A stretch of DNA of 64,000 bases from CAISTG01 sp041666505 (GTDB lineage: Bacteria; Patescibacteriota; Patescibacteriia; 2-01-FULL-39-33), in assembly GCA_041666505.1 (NCBI GenBank), contig JBAYGU010000001.1, forward strand, positions 1-64,000. Direction: 5' to 3'. A program made the translations under genes and the position numbers. Below the pieces are notes generated by a model that did no database searches, had not been told where the DNA came from, and was given only the letters and a program-made list of their open reading frames with translations. This document shows positions 1 to 7,981 of this stretch, one piece after another (positions within the stretch are counted from its first letter, which is position 1; each line of letters starts with the position of its first letter).

Positions 1-2
1 AT

Positions 3-10
3 ATCCTCCT
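3..10 (-). promoter_or_regulatory. Strong Shine-Dalgarno of a gene beyond the left edge
   Basis: On the minus strand the first bases read AGGAGGATAT and run off the window, which suggests a minus-strand gene starting just outside. A TATAAT-like hexamer lies at 12-17 but is too close to the SD to be its -10. Between here and the terminator at 172 I see only AT-rich sequence. Confidence 0.4.
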
Positions 11-171
11 TATTATATCTTAATTTTAGCATATTTTTATCTAAAATTAAAGTAAAAACTGGGGATAACTAGGAGTAGTTTAGAGGATTTTTGGCATCAT
101 TTTGGGGGTCAGTGAGGAATTACCCTTATCCACAATACATTAAAAATAACGAAAAATATCTAATTTTAGAC

Positions 172-200
172 AAAAAAAGACAGTCCTGAGTAGGACTGTC
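172..200 (-). terminator. Rho-independent terminator of the exported-protein gene
   Basis: A perfect 9-bp stem (GACAGTCCT / AGGACTGTC, 179-200) with a 4-nt loop is followed on the minus strand by seven U and then GTCTAAAATTA. That tail recurs after other terminators in the window. Confidence 0.85.
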
Positions 201-215
201 AAGGAACGGAAAAAC

Positions 216-752
216 TTACTTTTCGACGCAGTTGACGGCTGCATTCGAACCGGCGATACCGACGGCCGACCAAAACGCGACCTTGCCCGGCAACTGGTGA
301 TGGGAAATGGCTGACGTCTCCATCGCATTATGAGTCCAAATACCGGAAACAGCAGCTCCGAACACGGTATCAGCCAACCAATCGACTCCCATTTCCGTCA
401 CCTTGGCATTGGCCGATCCGACATCATAAAGCTCAACCGGCTCTTGCAGAGCGACGGCTCGAACAGCCGATTCGCTTACATCAACGCTTTCCTGGCGAGC
501 GTCATGGACGAGACTCTTCCCCAACCGAGGGACCAACATAACCACATCGACCGGTTTCTTGATCTTGCAGGCATCGATTGTGTCGACGGCCGCACGCGCA
601 ACCAACTTGGGCGCACACATCACCGTTCGACCGAGGCCGCCGAAGAAATTGGACACACCGTCGGCCACCTTGCCTTGATCAGCGTAAGCGGTAAACGGCA
701 TGGCGACGGCGAACAACAGGGCGAATACGAGGACAAGACTGAACTTCTTCAT
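216..752 (-). CDS. Exported protein of unknown function
   Basis: I do not recognise this 178-residue protein. It begins with a Sec signal: two lysines, a hydrophobic run to about residue 20, and a signal-peptidase-like site after A22-Y-A24. The mature part is about 154 residues with glycine-rich stretches and three cysteines (C46, C62, C175), so it is probably secreted and may carry a disulfide. The start is fixed by AAAGGAG about 7 nt upstream. A TTGACA-17-TAAGAT promoter and a strong terminator make it a single-gene unit. It reads GC-richer than its surroundings. Export is well supported; the role is unknown. Confidence 0.75.
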   Translation of the reverse strand: MKKFSLVLVFALLFAVAMPFTAYADQGKVADGVSNFFGGLGRTVMCAPKLVARAAVDTIDACKIKKPVDVVMLVPRLGKSLVHDARQESVDVSESAVRAVALQEPVELYDVGSANAKVTEMGVDWLADTVFGAAVSGIWTHNAMETSAISHHQLPGKVAFWSAVGIAGSNAAVNCVEK

Positions 753-893
753 GAATAGTCTCCTTTTGAGGGCTGTGGTTTAGGTAAATATACGTAAATC
801 AATCAAAAATAGCTGAAATTATGAATTTTTTCACTTCATCTTACATCTCCTTCTGTTAACGTACACTAAGATCAATTGGAACTATGCGAGAGA

Positions 894-922
894 ATCTTAT
901 GTTATTTCACTAATTTTGTCAA
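894..922 (-). promoter_or_regulatory. Sigma70-type promoter of the exported-protein gene
   Basis: TTGACA (917-922), a 17-bp spacer and TAAGAT (894-899) on the minus strand. The leader to the ATG at 752 is about 135 nt. The same -35/spacer/-10 combination precedes the amidohydrolase gene at 32739. Confidence 0.65.
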
Positions 923-928
923 TACCCC

Positions 929-1831
929 CTACATTAAACCGAATTCCTTGATGTTTTCATCGCACATAGCCTGCCATTTGGCGATTTCCGCCTGGCCGGC
1001 ATCATCCTTAAATAGATGTTTAAATCGTTTTTGAACCTTCAAAAAGTTCTCAATCGGCTCTTTTTTGTTGATTTTCATCTTATTTGTCAATTCGCCATTA
1101 ACATACTCAATAATCGGGTAATAACCGGTCTGAACTGCCGATTTGGCGGCATTGGGCGTATCTTTCGGCTCAATGCCCCAGCCAGGCACGCACGGCACGT
1201 AAATCTGGATGTATTTTGGCCCCTTCATCGTTAAAGCTTTAGTGATTTTAGCCACAACGTCATAAGGATAGCCGATCGAAGCCGTGGCGATATATGGAAT
1301 ATGATGCGCCAGAGCGATCTTGATCATGTCTTTCTTGCGCGTCGGATTGCCGAAGGATTTTTTGCCGGCCGGAGCAGTCGTGGTGCTAGCATCCAGAGGC
1401 GTCGAGCCGCTAGTCTGATTGCCGGTATTCTCATAAGCCTCATTGTCATAACAGACATACAAGACATTATCGCCTCGTTCCCACAAGCCTGAAATATGGC
1501 CCAAGCCGATATCGAAAGTCGCGCCGTCGCCGCCGGCAGCAATAATATTTATGTTTTCATCTTTTTTCTGATTCTTCAGCGCGTAATATATTCCCGACGC
1601 TAAAGTCGAAGGATTCTCAAACAGCGAATGGATCCACGGAATTTTGAATGACGTCATCGGATATTGCGTCGTTGTCACCTCGCTGCAACCGGTGGCATTA
1701 GCCATGATGGAATTCTTGCCGGCTGTATCGACTAACAATCGTGCCGCAATAATCATGCCACAACCGGCGCAAGCGCTATGGCCGGGATTCAATAAATGGG
1801 GTAGAGGAGATTTGTATTTTGTTTGTGGCAT
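929..1831 (-). CDS. porB: 2-ketoacid:ferredoxin oxidoreductase, beta subunit
   Basis: Thiamine-diphosphate subunit of a cytoplasmic enzyme that oxidatively decarboxylates pyruvate or a related 2-oxoacid to the acyl-CoA and passes electrons to ferredoxin. Seen: CAGCG (residues 21-25), a further cysteine in NATGCSE (C49) and one in YVPCVPGW fit the iron-sulfur ligands of this subunit. GGDGATFDIG (about 98-107) followed by NEAYENTGNQ is the TPP/Mg site. 300 residues is normal. It is the last gene of the gamma-delta-alpha-beta series, but 147 nt separate it from alpha, and that gap holds a long inverted repeat. The exact oxoacid cannot be told by reading. Confidence 0.93.
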   Translation of the reverse strand: MPQTKYKSPLPHLLNPGHSACAGCGMIIAARLLVDTAGKNSIMANATGCSEVTTTQYPMTSFKIPWIHSLFENPSTLASGIYYALKNQKKDENINIIAAGGDGATFDIGLGHISGLWERGDNVLYVCYDNEAYENTGNQTSGSTPLDASTTTAPAGKKSFGNPTRKKDMIKIALAHHIPYIATASIGYPYDVVAKITKALTMKGPKYIQIYVPCVPGWGIEPKDTPNAAKSAVQTGYYPIIEYVNGELTNKMKINKKEPIENFLKVQKRFKHLFKDDAGQAEIAKWQAMCDENIKEFGLM

Positions 1832-1837
1832 ATTTAC

Positions 1838-1973
1838 CCAGTTGAATAATTTAAATTTTTTTACAAAAATTTAAATAAAATTTTATTAATATATTTTTAC
1901 TGAAACAATTAATCCGATTTAATATTGTATTAGCATGAATAAATTTATCCTACTAAAATTTTTATTCAACCGG
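1838..1973. repeat. Inverted-repeat element in the alpha-beta gap
   Basis: CCAGTTGAATAA (1838-1849) and its near-complement TTATTCAACCGG (1962-1973, one mismatch) bracket 112 nt of very AT-rich sequence. The size and arrangement resemble a small foldback element inserted in the oxidoreductase operon. I could not define a clean target duplication. Confidence 0.45.
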
Positions 1974-1978
1974 GAAAT

Positions 1979-3115
1979 TTACTTCCCAACAAATACTGTT
2001 TCCTCTTTGCTTTTCTTCGCCAGCGCGTAAACATTCTTGATCATGTCCTTAGTAATATCGCGGCCGCCCAAGCCCATAATAAATCCAATTATCTTTGCTC
2101 TTGACTTGCCATAAAAAGCGCGGCGGATTTCTCCGGCAAAAATTCCTTCCTCGCCCAGAGATAAAGATTTATCGATCACTGCGATATTTTTCTTCTTGCC
2201 GATCAATCTTATTATCTCGTCTGACGGGAACGGCCTGAGCGAAGTGATTTTAAGCACGCCGACTTTCTTGCCCGCCTCATTAAGCTCATCCGCCGCCTCT
2301 TTGATCGTGCCAAGGACAGAACCCATAGCCACGATTACAGTTGTCGCCTCAGGATCGCCGTAATATTCAGCCAAGGATAATTTCCGGCTGAAGACTTTTT
2401 CGAATTCCAACATTTCCTCGGCAATGACCGCTTGGGATTTAACAATGTCCTCATGCAGCTCCTGCCGGATTTCCATATAATGCGCCGGCGTGGCGAATGA
2501 GCCAAAAGTCTTGGGATCGTTCACATCAAGAATTTCCTCAGGCTGCCACTCGGGCAGATATTTTCTTATCTGTTCGCGCTCGGGAACATCGACTGGCTCG
2601 ACAGTATGAGTCAGAACGAAGCCGTCCATATTGACCATAACGGGAATCGATAACTTCTCAGCCACTTTATAAGCCAAAACATGCAGATCGCAGGTTTCCT
2701 GATTCGTCTCGCCGTATAGCATCAGCCAACCGGCATCGCGCATCACCACGGCATCCTGCTGATCATTCCAGATATTGATCGGTCCGGAAATGGCGCGATT
2801 GGCGTCAGTCATGACGATCGGCAGCCTCAAGCCGGCAATATTAAATATGACTTCCGTCATAAGCAATAAGCCTTGCGAAGACGTGGCGGTATATGTCCTA
2901 GAGCCGGCCGCTGACGCGCCGATCAGAAGAGATATGGCGGCGAATTCGCTTTCCGTCCGGACATATTCGTAATCTGCCTCGCCGTTAGCCTTGAACTTCG
3001 CCAAATCTTCCACGATATGTGTCTGCGGCGTTATGGGATAAGCCGACACCACGCCCGGCCCAATATTGTTTACTGTCTCAGCAACAGCTCTGCTGCCTTC
3101 TAGTATTTTTTTCAT
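1979..3115 (-). CDS. porA: 2-ketoacid:ferredoxin oxidoreductase, alpha subunit
   Basis: Alpha subunit (378 residues) of the same enzyme. The N-terminal pyrimidine-binding half has the family look: AYPITPQTHI near residues 25-34, then YEYVRTESEFAAIS and TATSSQGLLLM. The C-terminal transketolase-like part carries VIVAMGSVLGTIKEAA and ITSLRPFP. The length matches stand-alone alpha subunits rather than the single-chain enzyme. It follows the delta gene by 3 nt, so the two are surely cotranscribed. The start has no clear SD, as in many genes of this genome that lie inside operons. The family is certain; the substrate is not. Confidence 0.93.
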   Translation of the reverse strand: MKKILEGSRAVAETVNNIGPGVVSAYPITPQTHIVEDLAKFKANGEADYEYVRTESEFAAISLLIGASAAGSRTYTATSSQGLLLMTEVIFNIAGLRLPIVMTDANRAISGPINIWNDQQDAVVMRDAGWLMLYGETNQETCDLHVLAYKVAEKLSIPVMVNMDGFVLTHTVEPVDVPEREQIRKYLPEWQPEEILDVNDPKTFGSFATPAHYMEIRQELHEDIVKSQAVIAEEMLEFEKVFSRKLSLAEYYGDPEATTVIVAMGSVLGTIKEAADELNEAGKKVGVLKITSLRPFPSDEIIRLIGKKKNIAVIDKSLSLGEEGIFAGEIRRAFYGKSRAKIIGFIMGLGGRDITKDMIKNVYALAKKSKEETVFVGK

Positions 3116-3118
3116 ATT

Positions 3119-3394
3119 TTATTTGTTTTCTTCCTTCATCATAATCGCTTTAACAGGGCAGACTTCGGCACAGATGCCGCAGCCCTTGCAGTAATCCAGA
3201 TCGGCCTCATAGATATTCTGATTCCTCGAATTTTTTTCCCCGGTATCGAAGCAAATGCCCTCAGGGCAGACCATGCCGCACAGCTTGCAGCCGATGCAGA
3301 CTTCATGATCGAATTCAGGATAGCTTTCTTCGCGCCAATTGCCGGTTTGGACCTTGCTGGTCGTTCCCGGCTCGCATGTTAATATGTTTTTCAT
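3119..3394 (-). CDS. porD: 2-ketoacid:ferredoxin oxidoreductase, delta (ferredoxin) subunit
   Basis: A 91-residue 2[4Fe-4S] ferredoxin-like subunit that carries electrons from the TPP centre to the external ferredoxin. Two complete cluster motifs are visible: C33, C36, C39, C43 (CIGCKLCGMVC) and C69, C72, C75, C79 (CKGCGICAEVC), each followed by proline. The N-terminal 30 residues include the TGNWR segment common in delta subunits. It lies 3 nt from both the gamma and the alpha genes, in the gene order typical of archaeal-type four-subunit enzymes. Confidence 0.93.
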   Translation of the reverse strand: MKNILTCEPGTTSKVQTGNWREESYPEFDHEVCIGCKLCGMVCPEGICFDTGEKNSRNQNIYEADLDYCKGCGICAEVCPVKAIMMKEENK

Positions 3395-3397
3395 ACT

Positions 3398-3937
3398 CTA
3401 GTTATTACTCATTACTTCGAATCCGCGCTTGGCGGCAGCCACGTTCTTATCCGCGATATCGCCGGAAAATCGGTTGCGAATCGCTTTTTCCACCGCATCT
3501 AATTCTATCAATCCCGACATGGCGGCGAAAGCGCCCAGCAGCACAGTATTGATGATTGGCCGTCCAATCACTTCCCTAGCTATGCCGGTGGCATCCAGAT
3601 CCCTGATTTTCACTCCTCGCGGCACAGTGCAGACATATTCTTTGCAGGAGTTCATCAGGATAGTTGCGGTTTTTTTTAAATCAGACAAAATAGCTCCGCC
3701 TTCCAAAAGCGATGTGTCTTGGACAATGGCATAATCAGGCGCGTAAACTTGGGCGCGCAAGCGAATTTCCTTGTCGTCTATCCTGACAAACGCCGTGACA
3801 GGCGCGCCACGACGCTCCACACCGAAATTCGGAAAGGCCTGAGCTGTCTTGCCGCCGTAATAAGCGGCTTCCGCCAAAAGTTCCGCCATCGTTACCGAGC
3901 CTTGGCCGCCGCGGCCATGAATTCTGATTTCTATCAT
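3398..3937 (-). CDS. porC: 2-ketoacid:ferredoxin oxidoreductase, gamma subunit
   Basis: Gamma subunit of 179 residues, opening with the family signature EIRIHGRGGQGSVTMAELLA and PNFGVERRGAPVTAFVRI, then a Rossmann-like body (IVQDTSLL, INTVLLGAFAAMSG). It contributes to the CoA and subunit interface of the complex. It is the first gene of the four, 30 nt downstream of the DsbA-like gene, so transcription may begin further upstream. No SD is visible before the ATG. Confidence 0.92.
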   Translation of the reverse strand: MIEIRIHGRGGQGSVTMAELLAEAAYYGGKTAQAFPNFGVERRGAPVTAFVRIDDKEIRLRAQVYAPDYAIVQDTSLLEGGAILSDLKKTATILMNSCKEYVCTVPRGVKIRDLDATGIAREVIGRPIINTVLLGAFAAMSGLIELDAVEKAIRNRFSGDIADKNVAAAKRGFEVMSNN

Positions 3938-3967
3938 AAAATAGTTTTTAGTTTGTAGAAAATAGCG

Positions 3968-4846
3968 CTATTTATTCAGTTCTTTGAACTTAACAATAAT
4001 CTGCTCCCAAGTCTCCTGCGTTACCGCGCCTTCAAGCTTCTTGCCATTGACGAAAAAAGTCGGCGTACCGCGCACTCCTAAGTCCAGAGCATCAGACATA
4101 TCTTCCAGTAGTTGCGGCTTGTATTTTTCCTTATTGACGCAATCCTGCAGCTTATTCCAATTCAATCCGGACATCAGAGCGATCTGCTTGAAATCGTCCA
4201 GCTTGGAAATCTGCCCTTGCATGGGATATAAGCGGTCATGCAGCGGCCAGAATTTACCCTGCTCCAAGGCGCACAAGCCGGCTTCGGCGAACATCATGGA
4301 ATTCTGGTCGATGACCGGATAATTGCGGAATATGAATAATACATCTTTCGCATATTTATTGGTGATAGCCCGGAAAATCGGAAATTCCGCCAAACAAGTC
4401 GGGCATTGGAAGTCAGCAAACTCGACGATAACCAGACTTGATGAAGTATTGCCTAATTGCGGCCGGCCGGATTTTTCCGCCAGCTGGCGATTCTTGTCTT
4501 TTGATCCTGCAACATCAATTAGTGCTGTCGATGAAACTGAGGAATCAGCAGTCGAACTCGTTGAATTTATTTTCCCCGATAAGCCGCTTAACAGCTCATT
4601 TTCTATAATCGCTCCGGATGTTTCTTTTTGGGCTGTTTTAAGGAAGTTTTTTAATTCAGCATCGCGGTTAGATATTTCCGCATAAACCGCGCTGATAAAT
4701 ACGGCTGCAATGATAATAGCCAAAATAGCCAAAATAATCCAGAGCCAGCCAATCCGGCGCTTTTGAGCAATTTTCGACGAGGCATACAGATTGCTTACCG
4801 GATCTGGAGAGGCAGAATGATTGAATTGTTGATTATTAAAATCCAT
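3968..4846 (-). CDS. Membrane-anchored DsbA-like thioredoxin-fold oxidoreductase
   Basis: 292 residues: a short cytoplasmic N-terminus, one transmembrane helix (about 33-55), a Ser/Thr-rich linker to about 130, then a DsbA/DsbG-type thioredoxin domain facing outward. Seen: the redox motif C148-P-T-C151 after VIVEFADFQ, the helical insertion (GLCALEQGKFWPLHDRLY), and the cis-proline segment RGTPTFFVNGK. Such proteins make or rearrange disulfides in exported proteins. A possible client is the cysteine-rich pilin at 53688-54479 (inference). It lies 30 nt upstream of the oxidoreductase genes on the same strand and may share their transcript. Confidence 0.85.
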   Translation of the reverse strand: MDFNNQQFNHSASPDPVSNLYASSKIAQKRRIGWLWIILAILAIIIAAVFISAVYAEISNRDAELKNFLKTAQKETSGAIIENELLSGLSGKINSTSSTADSSVSSTALIDVAGSKDKNRQLAEKSGRPQLGNTSSSLVIVEFADFQCPTCLAEFPIFRAITNKYAKDVLFIFRNYPVIDQNSMMFAEAGLCALEQGKFWPLHDRLYPMQGQISKLDDFKQIALMSGLNWNKLQDCVNKEKYKPQLLEDMSDALDLGVRGTPTFFVNGKKLEGAVTQETWEQIIVKFKELNK

Positions 4847-4880
4847 AATAATATCTGTATATTAACATAAATACGCTCAA

Positions 4881-4909
4881 CTGACAAAAAATCGTTAAAT
4901 CAGTATTAT
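4881..4909 (+). promoter_or_regulatory. Probable promoter of the small gene at 4978
   Basis: CTGACA (4881-4886), 17 bp, TATTAT (4904-4909) on the plus strand in the divergent gap. The predicted leader is about 60 nt. Confidence 0.45.
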
Positions 4910-4977
4910 CGCCGAATTGCTTGCGTTATATCCGCCAAAGGAATAAAATTATACCATTAACGCATTAACGCAACTCT

Positions 4978-5211
4978 ATGCCAAACCCAGAAAAAATGTC
5001 TCCAGTGAAATTTCATGACCCATTAGATGAAGAAAGAGCGAAAAAAGCAAGAACTTATGAGGGCAGCAAAATCAATGAAACAACGCCCGACGGCATCCCG
5101 GTTTATATTACGCCTAGGCCTGATAAAATGGACGAACAACTAAAGCAACGGAACCAGGAAGATTTCGAGTTGGCGGAAAAAAACAGGGAATATATTGCGA
5201 ATGAAAAATAG
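4978..5211 (+). CDS. Small charged protein of unknown function
   Basis: A 77-residue, highly charged protein without signal peptide, membrane segment or motif that I recognise. The middle contains a proline-rich stretch (PDGIPVYITPRPD) and the ends are Glu/Lys-rich. No SD lies before the chosen ATG; a later ATG (residue 7) is possible. A promoter-like sequence at 4881 and a strong terminator directly after the stop support a real gene. Confidence 0.55.
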   Translation: MPNPEKMSPVKFHDPLDEERAKKARTYEGSKINETTPDGIPVYITPRPDKMDEQLKQRNQEDFELAEKNREYIANEK

Positions 5212-5225
5212 CTAATAACGGCTCC

Positions 5226-5271
5226 AAAAAATCCTCTCGTCTGCCAGGCGGCTGATCAAGAGGATTTTTTT
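5226..5271. terminator. Bidirectional terminator between convergent genes
   Basis: Arms AAAAAATCCTCT and AGAGGATTTTTT give a stem with A/U tracts on both sides, so it can end both the small plus-strand gene and the minus-strand acyltransferase. It overlaps the last codons of the latter (stop at 5256-5258). Confidence 0.85.
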
Positions 5272-6455
5272 ATTCTGAAAATTCTGTTTTCTATCAGCAG
5301 CGCCAAAAGATGGAACAGATAAGCGATCAGCAAGAGCAAGGGCAGATACAGCGCAGTCGCCAGCCAGGGCGGCAAGAAGCGATAAAAAATATCATAGCGG
5401 CTGACTAGCGGCCAATGCCACAGATAAATTTCGAAGGAATAAATGCCGACTAGCTCCAAAAAGTTGGATTTGGTCTTCTTGAAAATGAAAAAAAAGATGA
5501 CGCAGAACATGGTGAAAAGCGCATAGCCCTGCTCGAGCAAAATCCCCTTGCCGACTCCCGAGTGATACGCCGTCTGCCAGGCCAATCCAGCCAAAATAAT
5601 CAGGATTACCGCTCGCCAACCGGCAGAAAGAGAGCTAGCCGCATTAATTACTCTAGCAACCGGCTTAGAGCATATATCCGCGCCCTTAACGAAGGCCGAC
5701 AGCAGCCAACGATATGACAAACACTTGCCATTCCGTAAGCAAACCGCGCAAACCGCTTGCGGCGACACGATCAATGCGGCGAATACGACGCCAAGCGGAA
5801 ATGCCAGAAAATGGGTCTTATATAATCCAATCATCTGCTCCGTAAGCGGCACATTAGGGATGAAGGGCAATAAACTCACGGCAGATACTGCCACAATCGA
5901 CCAGCGCGGATGTTTCGGCTGGAAAACAAAAGGAAAGACGATATAATAAAATAGCAGCGGCGTCAAAAACCAAAGCGGTGAATTGATAGAAGCGAAGAGA
6001 TCAGCCTTCGGGAAAAAACCTATGAAAGCAGACGCGATTTCTTGCCAGCCGTAGATGCGATTCAAAAATAATGCATCAGAGATTAAAATAACAATGAGAA
6101 AAATCCAAAGGGGCAGAAATATCTTGATGACTCGCTTGAGATAAAATTCCAACGGCTTTTTCGGATGATAAATCGCTGAGGCCGCCAAGCCGTAACATGA
6201 CAGAAACAAAAATAAATTTACCGCCACGCCGGCCCAAATGCCCAAAGGAAAAAGAAAATCAGTGCCCAGAAATTTGCCGTAAGTCAGATGCGCGAATAAA
6301 ATTCCCAAAATCGCCAAGCCGCGCAGCTCATTGGACGTCTCCTTGCCCATAGGGCCGCTGTCGCTTTTTTTGCGAGTGAAAATAAAAACTGCCGCCAAAA
6401 AAATGACGGATAAAATAACAGTTTGCAGGCTCCAATAATTATCGAATAGCATCAT
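5256..6455 (-). CDS. Membrane O-acyltransferase (acyltransferase 3 / OafA-like)
   Basis: A 399-residue protein with about ten hydrophobic segments and the acyltransferase-3 signature near its start: KETSNELRGLAILGILFAHL, where the histidine is the expected catalytic residue. The family transfers acetyl or other acyl groups across the membrane to surface sugars. It overlaps the upstream SGNH-hydrolase gene by 17 bp. That pairing mirrors OafA-type proteins, in which an SGNH domain is fused to or works with the acyltransferase, so this is probably a surface-glycan O-acylation pair (inference). Confidence 0.85.
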   Translation of the reverse strand: MMLFDNYWSLQTVILSVIFLAAVFIFTRKKSDSGPMGKETSNELRGLAILGILFAHLTYGKFLGTDFLFPLGIWAGVAVNLFLFLSCYGLAASAIYHPKKPLEFYLKRVIKIFLPLWIFLIVILISDALFLNRIYGWQEIASAFIGFFPKADLFASINSPLWFLTPLLFYYIVFPFVFQPKHPRWSIVAVSAVSLLPFIPNVPLTEQMIGLYKTHFLAFPLGVVFAALIVSPQAVCAVCLRNGKCLSYRWLLSAFVKGADICSKPVARVINAASSLSAGWRAVILIILAGLAWQTAYHSGVGKGILLEQGYALFTMFCVIFFFIFKKTKSNFLELVGIYSFEIYLWHWPLVSRYDIFYRFLPPWLATALYLPLLLLIAYLFHLLALLIENRIFRIKKSS

Positions 6456-7170
6456 AAATCAAATTTGCCCATACGTCGTAACCTTTGCCCGAAGGATGAA
6501 AATCATCCGAGGCGTATAGCGCCTTATCGGCGCCAAATAAATTTTTTGTCGAATGAATATCGATGGGAGTGATGCCGAATTCTTTCGCAACTTCGCTCAA
6601 GACTTTGTTAAAATTATCAGTTTTATAATTAAAATACAGATTATACGGCGGCAGTAACAATGAATCCGTGCCCAGATACGGCAGATTGATCAAGACTATT
6701 TTTGCCTTAGTCTTGTTTTTTAATTCGCTTAATATCAAAGTTAAATTCTTACGGTAGTTATCCAATGAGACAAAATTATGCAGATCATTAATGCCGATAA
6801 GAAGCGTGACTAAATCCGGCTGAGCCTTGACCGCCTCGGCCAACTGATTATCGATGACGTCCTGCGACAAGGCGCCGGGAATGGCAAAATTCATCAGCTC
6901 TACTGAAGTCTGATTGCTCGACATCTTGCCCGCCACAATGGCCGGCCAGGACTGGCCAGTATTATCCGCGCCCGTTCCATAAGTCAGGCTGTCACCCAAC
7001 GCGACGTATTTGATATTTTCCGCTTTTTTTTCTGTCGTCATAATGATTGCCTCAGGCTGCTTAAGCTGATCAAACTTGCTATAAACATGTGCGTAAGCGC
7101 GATTAAAATAAACGCCGATTAACACCGCCGTAATTGCCAAGGTTAAAATGATGGCTTTTTTCCTTTTCAT
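6439..7170 (-). CDS. Membrane-anchored SGNH/GDSL esterase or acyltransferase
   Basis: 243 residues with an N-terminal signal anchor (about 6-22) and an SGNH fold outside the membrane. Seen: block I GDSLTYGTGA (catalytic Ser), the block II region with GALSQD, block III GINDLH, and block V DDFHPSGKGY, which supplies Asp and His. The size is typical of lysophospholipase-L1-type proteins. It is translationally overlapped with the acyltransferase-3 gene. It may therefore be the periplasmic-side partner that places or removes O-acyl groups on a surface polymer (inference). Confidence 0.87.
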   Translation of the reverse strand: MKRKKAIILTLAITAVLIGVYFNRAYAHVYSKFDQLKQPEAIIMTTEKKAENIKYVALGDSLTYGTGADNTGQSWPAIVAGKMSSNQTSVELMNFAIPGALSQDVIDNQLAEAVKAQPDLVTLLIGINDLHNFVSLDNYRKNLTLILSELKNKTKAKIVLINLPYLGTDSLLLPPYNLYFNYKTDNFNKVLSEVAKEFGITPIDIHSTKNLFGADKALYASDDFHPSGKGYDVWANLIYDAIR

Positions 7171-7198
7171 GACTTAATCTTAGCAAATATGCGGATAA

Positions 7199-7229
7199 AT
7201 AAAAAGGCCTCCCAATAGAATTGAGAGGC
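7199..7229 (-). terminator. Terminator of the HAD hydrolase gene
   Basis: On the minus strand GCCTCTCAA pairs with TTGGGAGGC (one G-U) around a 5-nt loop (7207-7229), followed by CUUUUUAUUU. Confidence 0.8.
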
Positions 7230-7239
7230 ACAGCTAAAA

Positions 7240-7857
7240 TCAAAGGTACTGGAAAAGTTCTTTTAAACTGGCAATGCTGCCCTCAGTATATGAACCAGAT
7301 CGATTCAAATGGACCGCTTTCATGCCGGCATCTCTAGGCGGACCGACATCCTTAATGAATTGATCACCAGTCATCAATATACACTGCGGTTCAAGGCCGA
7401 GCCGGCTGATCATAATCTGATAAATCCGCGGATCGGGCTTAACTAGTCCAACATCGCAAGAAAATACCATATACTCGAAATACTCGTCTAACTTAAAATT
7501 ATATACTACCCGTTTATAAGGCGTGGCAAGATTGGATATCAAACCCAATCTTAAGCCCATGTCTTTCAGACCCTTCAAGACTCCTATGACTTCTGGAAAT
7601 AGGATGGCATGATCGATATCAGTATCCAAATCATGCTTCAACTGTTCGCAATCGATTATGCAGCCTGGACGCAATTTTTCCGCCAAAGATTGAAAGCTTT
7701 CAAAATTCTGAGTCATGCTCAGCATCCTGGCTTCCTTCATTTCTGCCGGCGTCAATCCTAGCGTCGTAAACAACTGTCTGAAAGGCTTCCGCTCATTGGC
7801 AGAAAAACGGACCAACGTGCCATATAAGTCAAAAACTACAGCTTTTATCTCACCCAT
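7240..7857 (-). CDS. HAD-superfamily hydrolase
   Basis: 205 residues with all HAD motifs: motif I VVFDLYGTLV (nucleophile Asp and acid/base region), motif II LISN, the lysine in LVKPDPRIY, and motif IV MTGDQFIKDV. The helical cap after motif I places it in subfamily IA (haloacid-dehalogenase or phosphoglycolate-phosphatase type). It probably dephosphorylates a small metabolite; the substrate is unknown. An AAAGGAG SD fixes the start, and it has its own promoter-like sequence and terminator, so it is monocistronic. Confidence 0.88.
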   Translation of the reverse strand: MGEIKAVVFDLYGTLVRFSANERKPFRQLFTTLGLTPAEMKEARMLSMTQNFESFQSLAEKLRPGCIIDCEQLKHDLDTDIDHAILFPEVIGVLKGLKDMGLRLGLISNLATPYKRVVYNFKLDEYFEYMVFSCDVGLVKPDPRIYQIMISRLGLEPQCILMTGDQFIKDVGPPRDAGMKAVHLNRSGSYTEGSIASLKELFQYL

Positions 7858-7911
7858 GTCATTTCTCCTTTTCTTTTTCCTTCAGTTTAATGAACGATTT
7901 TCAGTCTCCGT

Positions 7912-7940
7912 AGCTTATCACAAATAGATTATATATTCAA
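7912..7940 (-). promoter_or_regulatory. Probable promoter of the HAD hydrolase gene
   Basis: TTGAAT (7935-7940), 17 bp, TAAGCT (7912-7917) on the minus strand, about 50 nt before the ATG. Confidence 0.45.
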
Positions 7941-7948
7941 GGGTACAC

Positions 7949-7975
7949 AAAAAAGCGACCCGTTCTGGCCGCTTC
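7949..7975 (-). terminator. Terminator of ileS
   Basis: On the minus strand AAGCG...CGCTT with an inner GCC/GGT pairing (7953-7975) precedes a run of six U, directly after the ileS stop. Confidence 0.75.
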
Positions 7976-7981
7976 TTTTTT

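Noticed and set aside
330..758. 142-codon plus-strand frame opposite the exported-protein gene
   Set aside because: It lies wholly antisense to a gene with signal peptide, SD, promoter and terminator, and its product is low in hydrophobic core and unlike any family.
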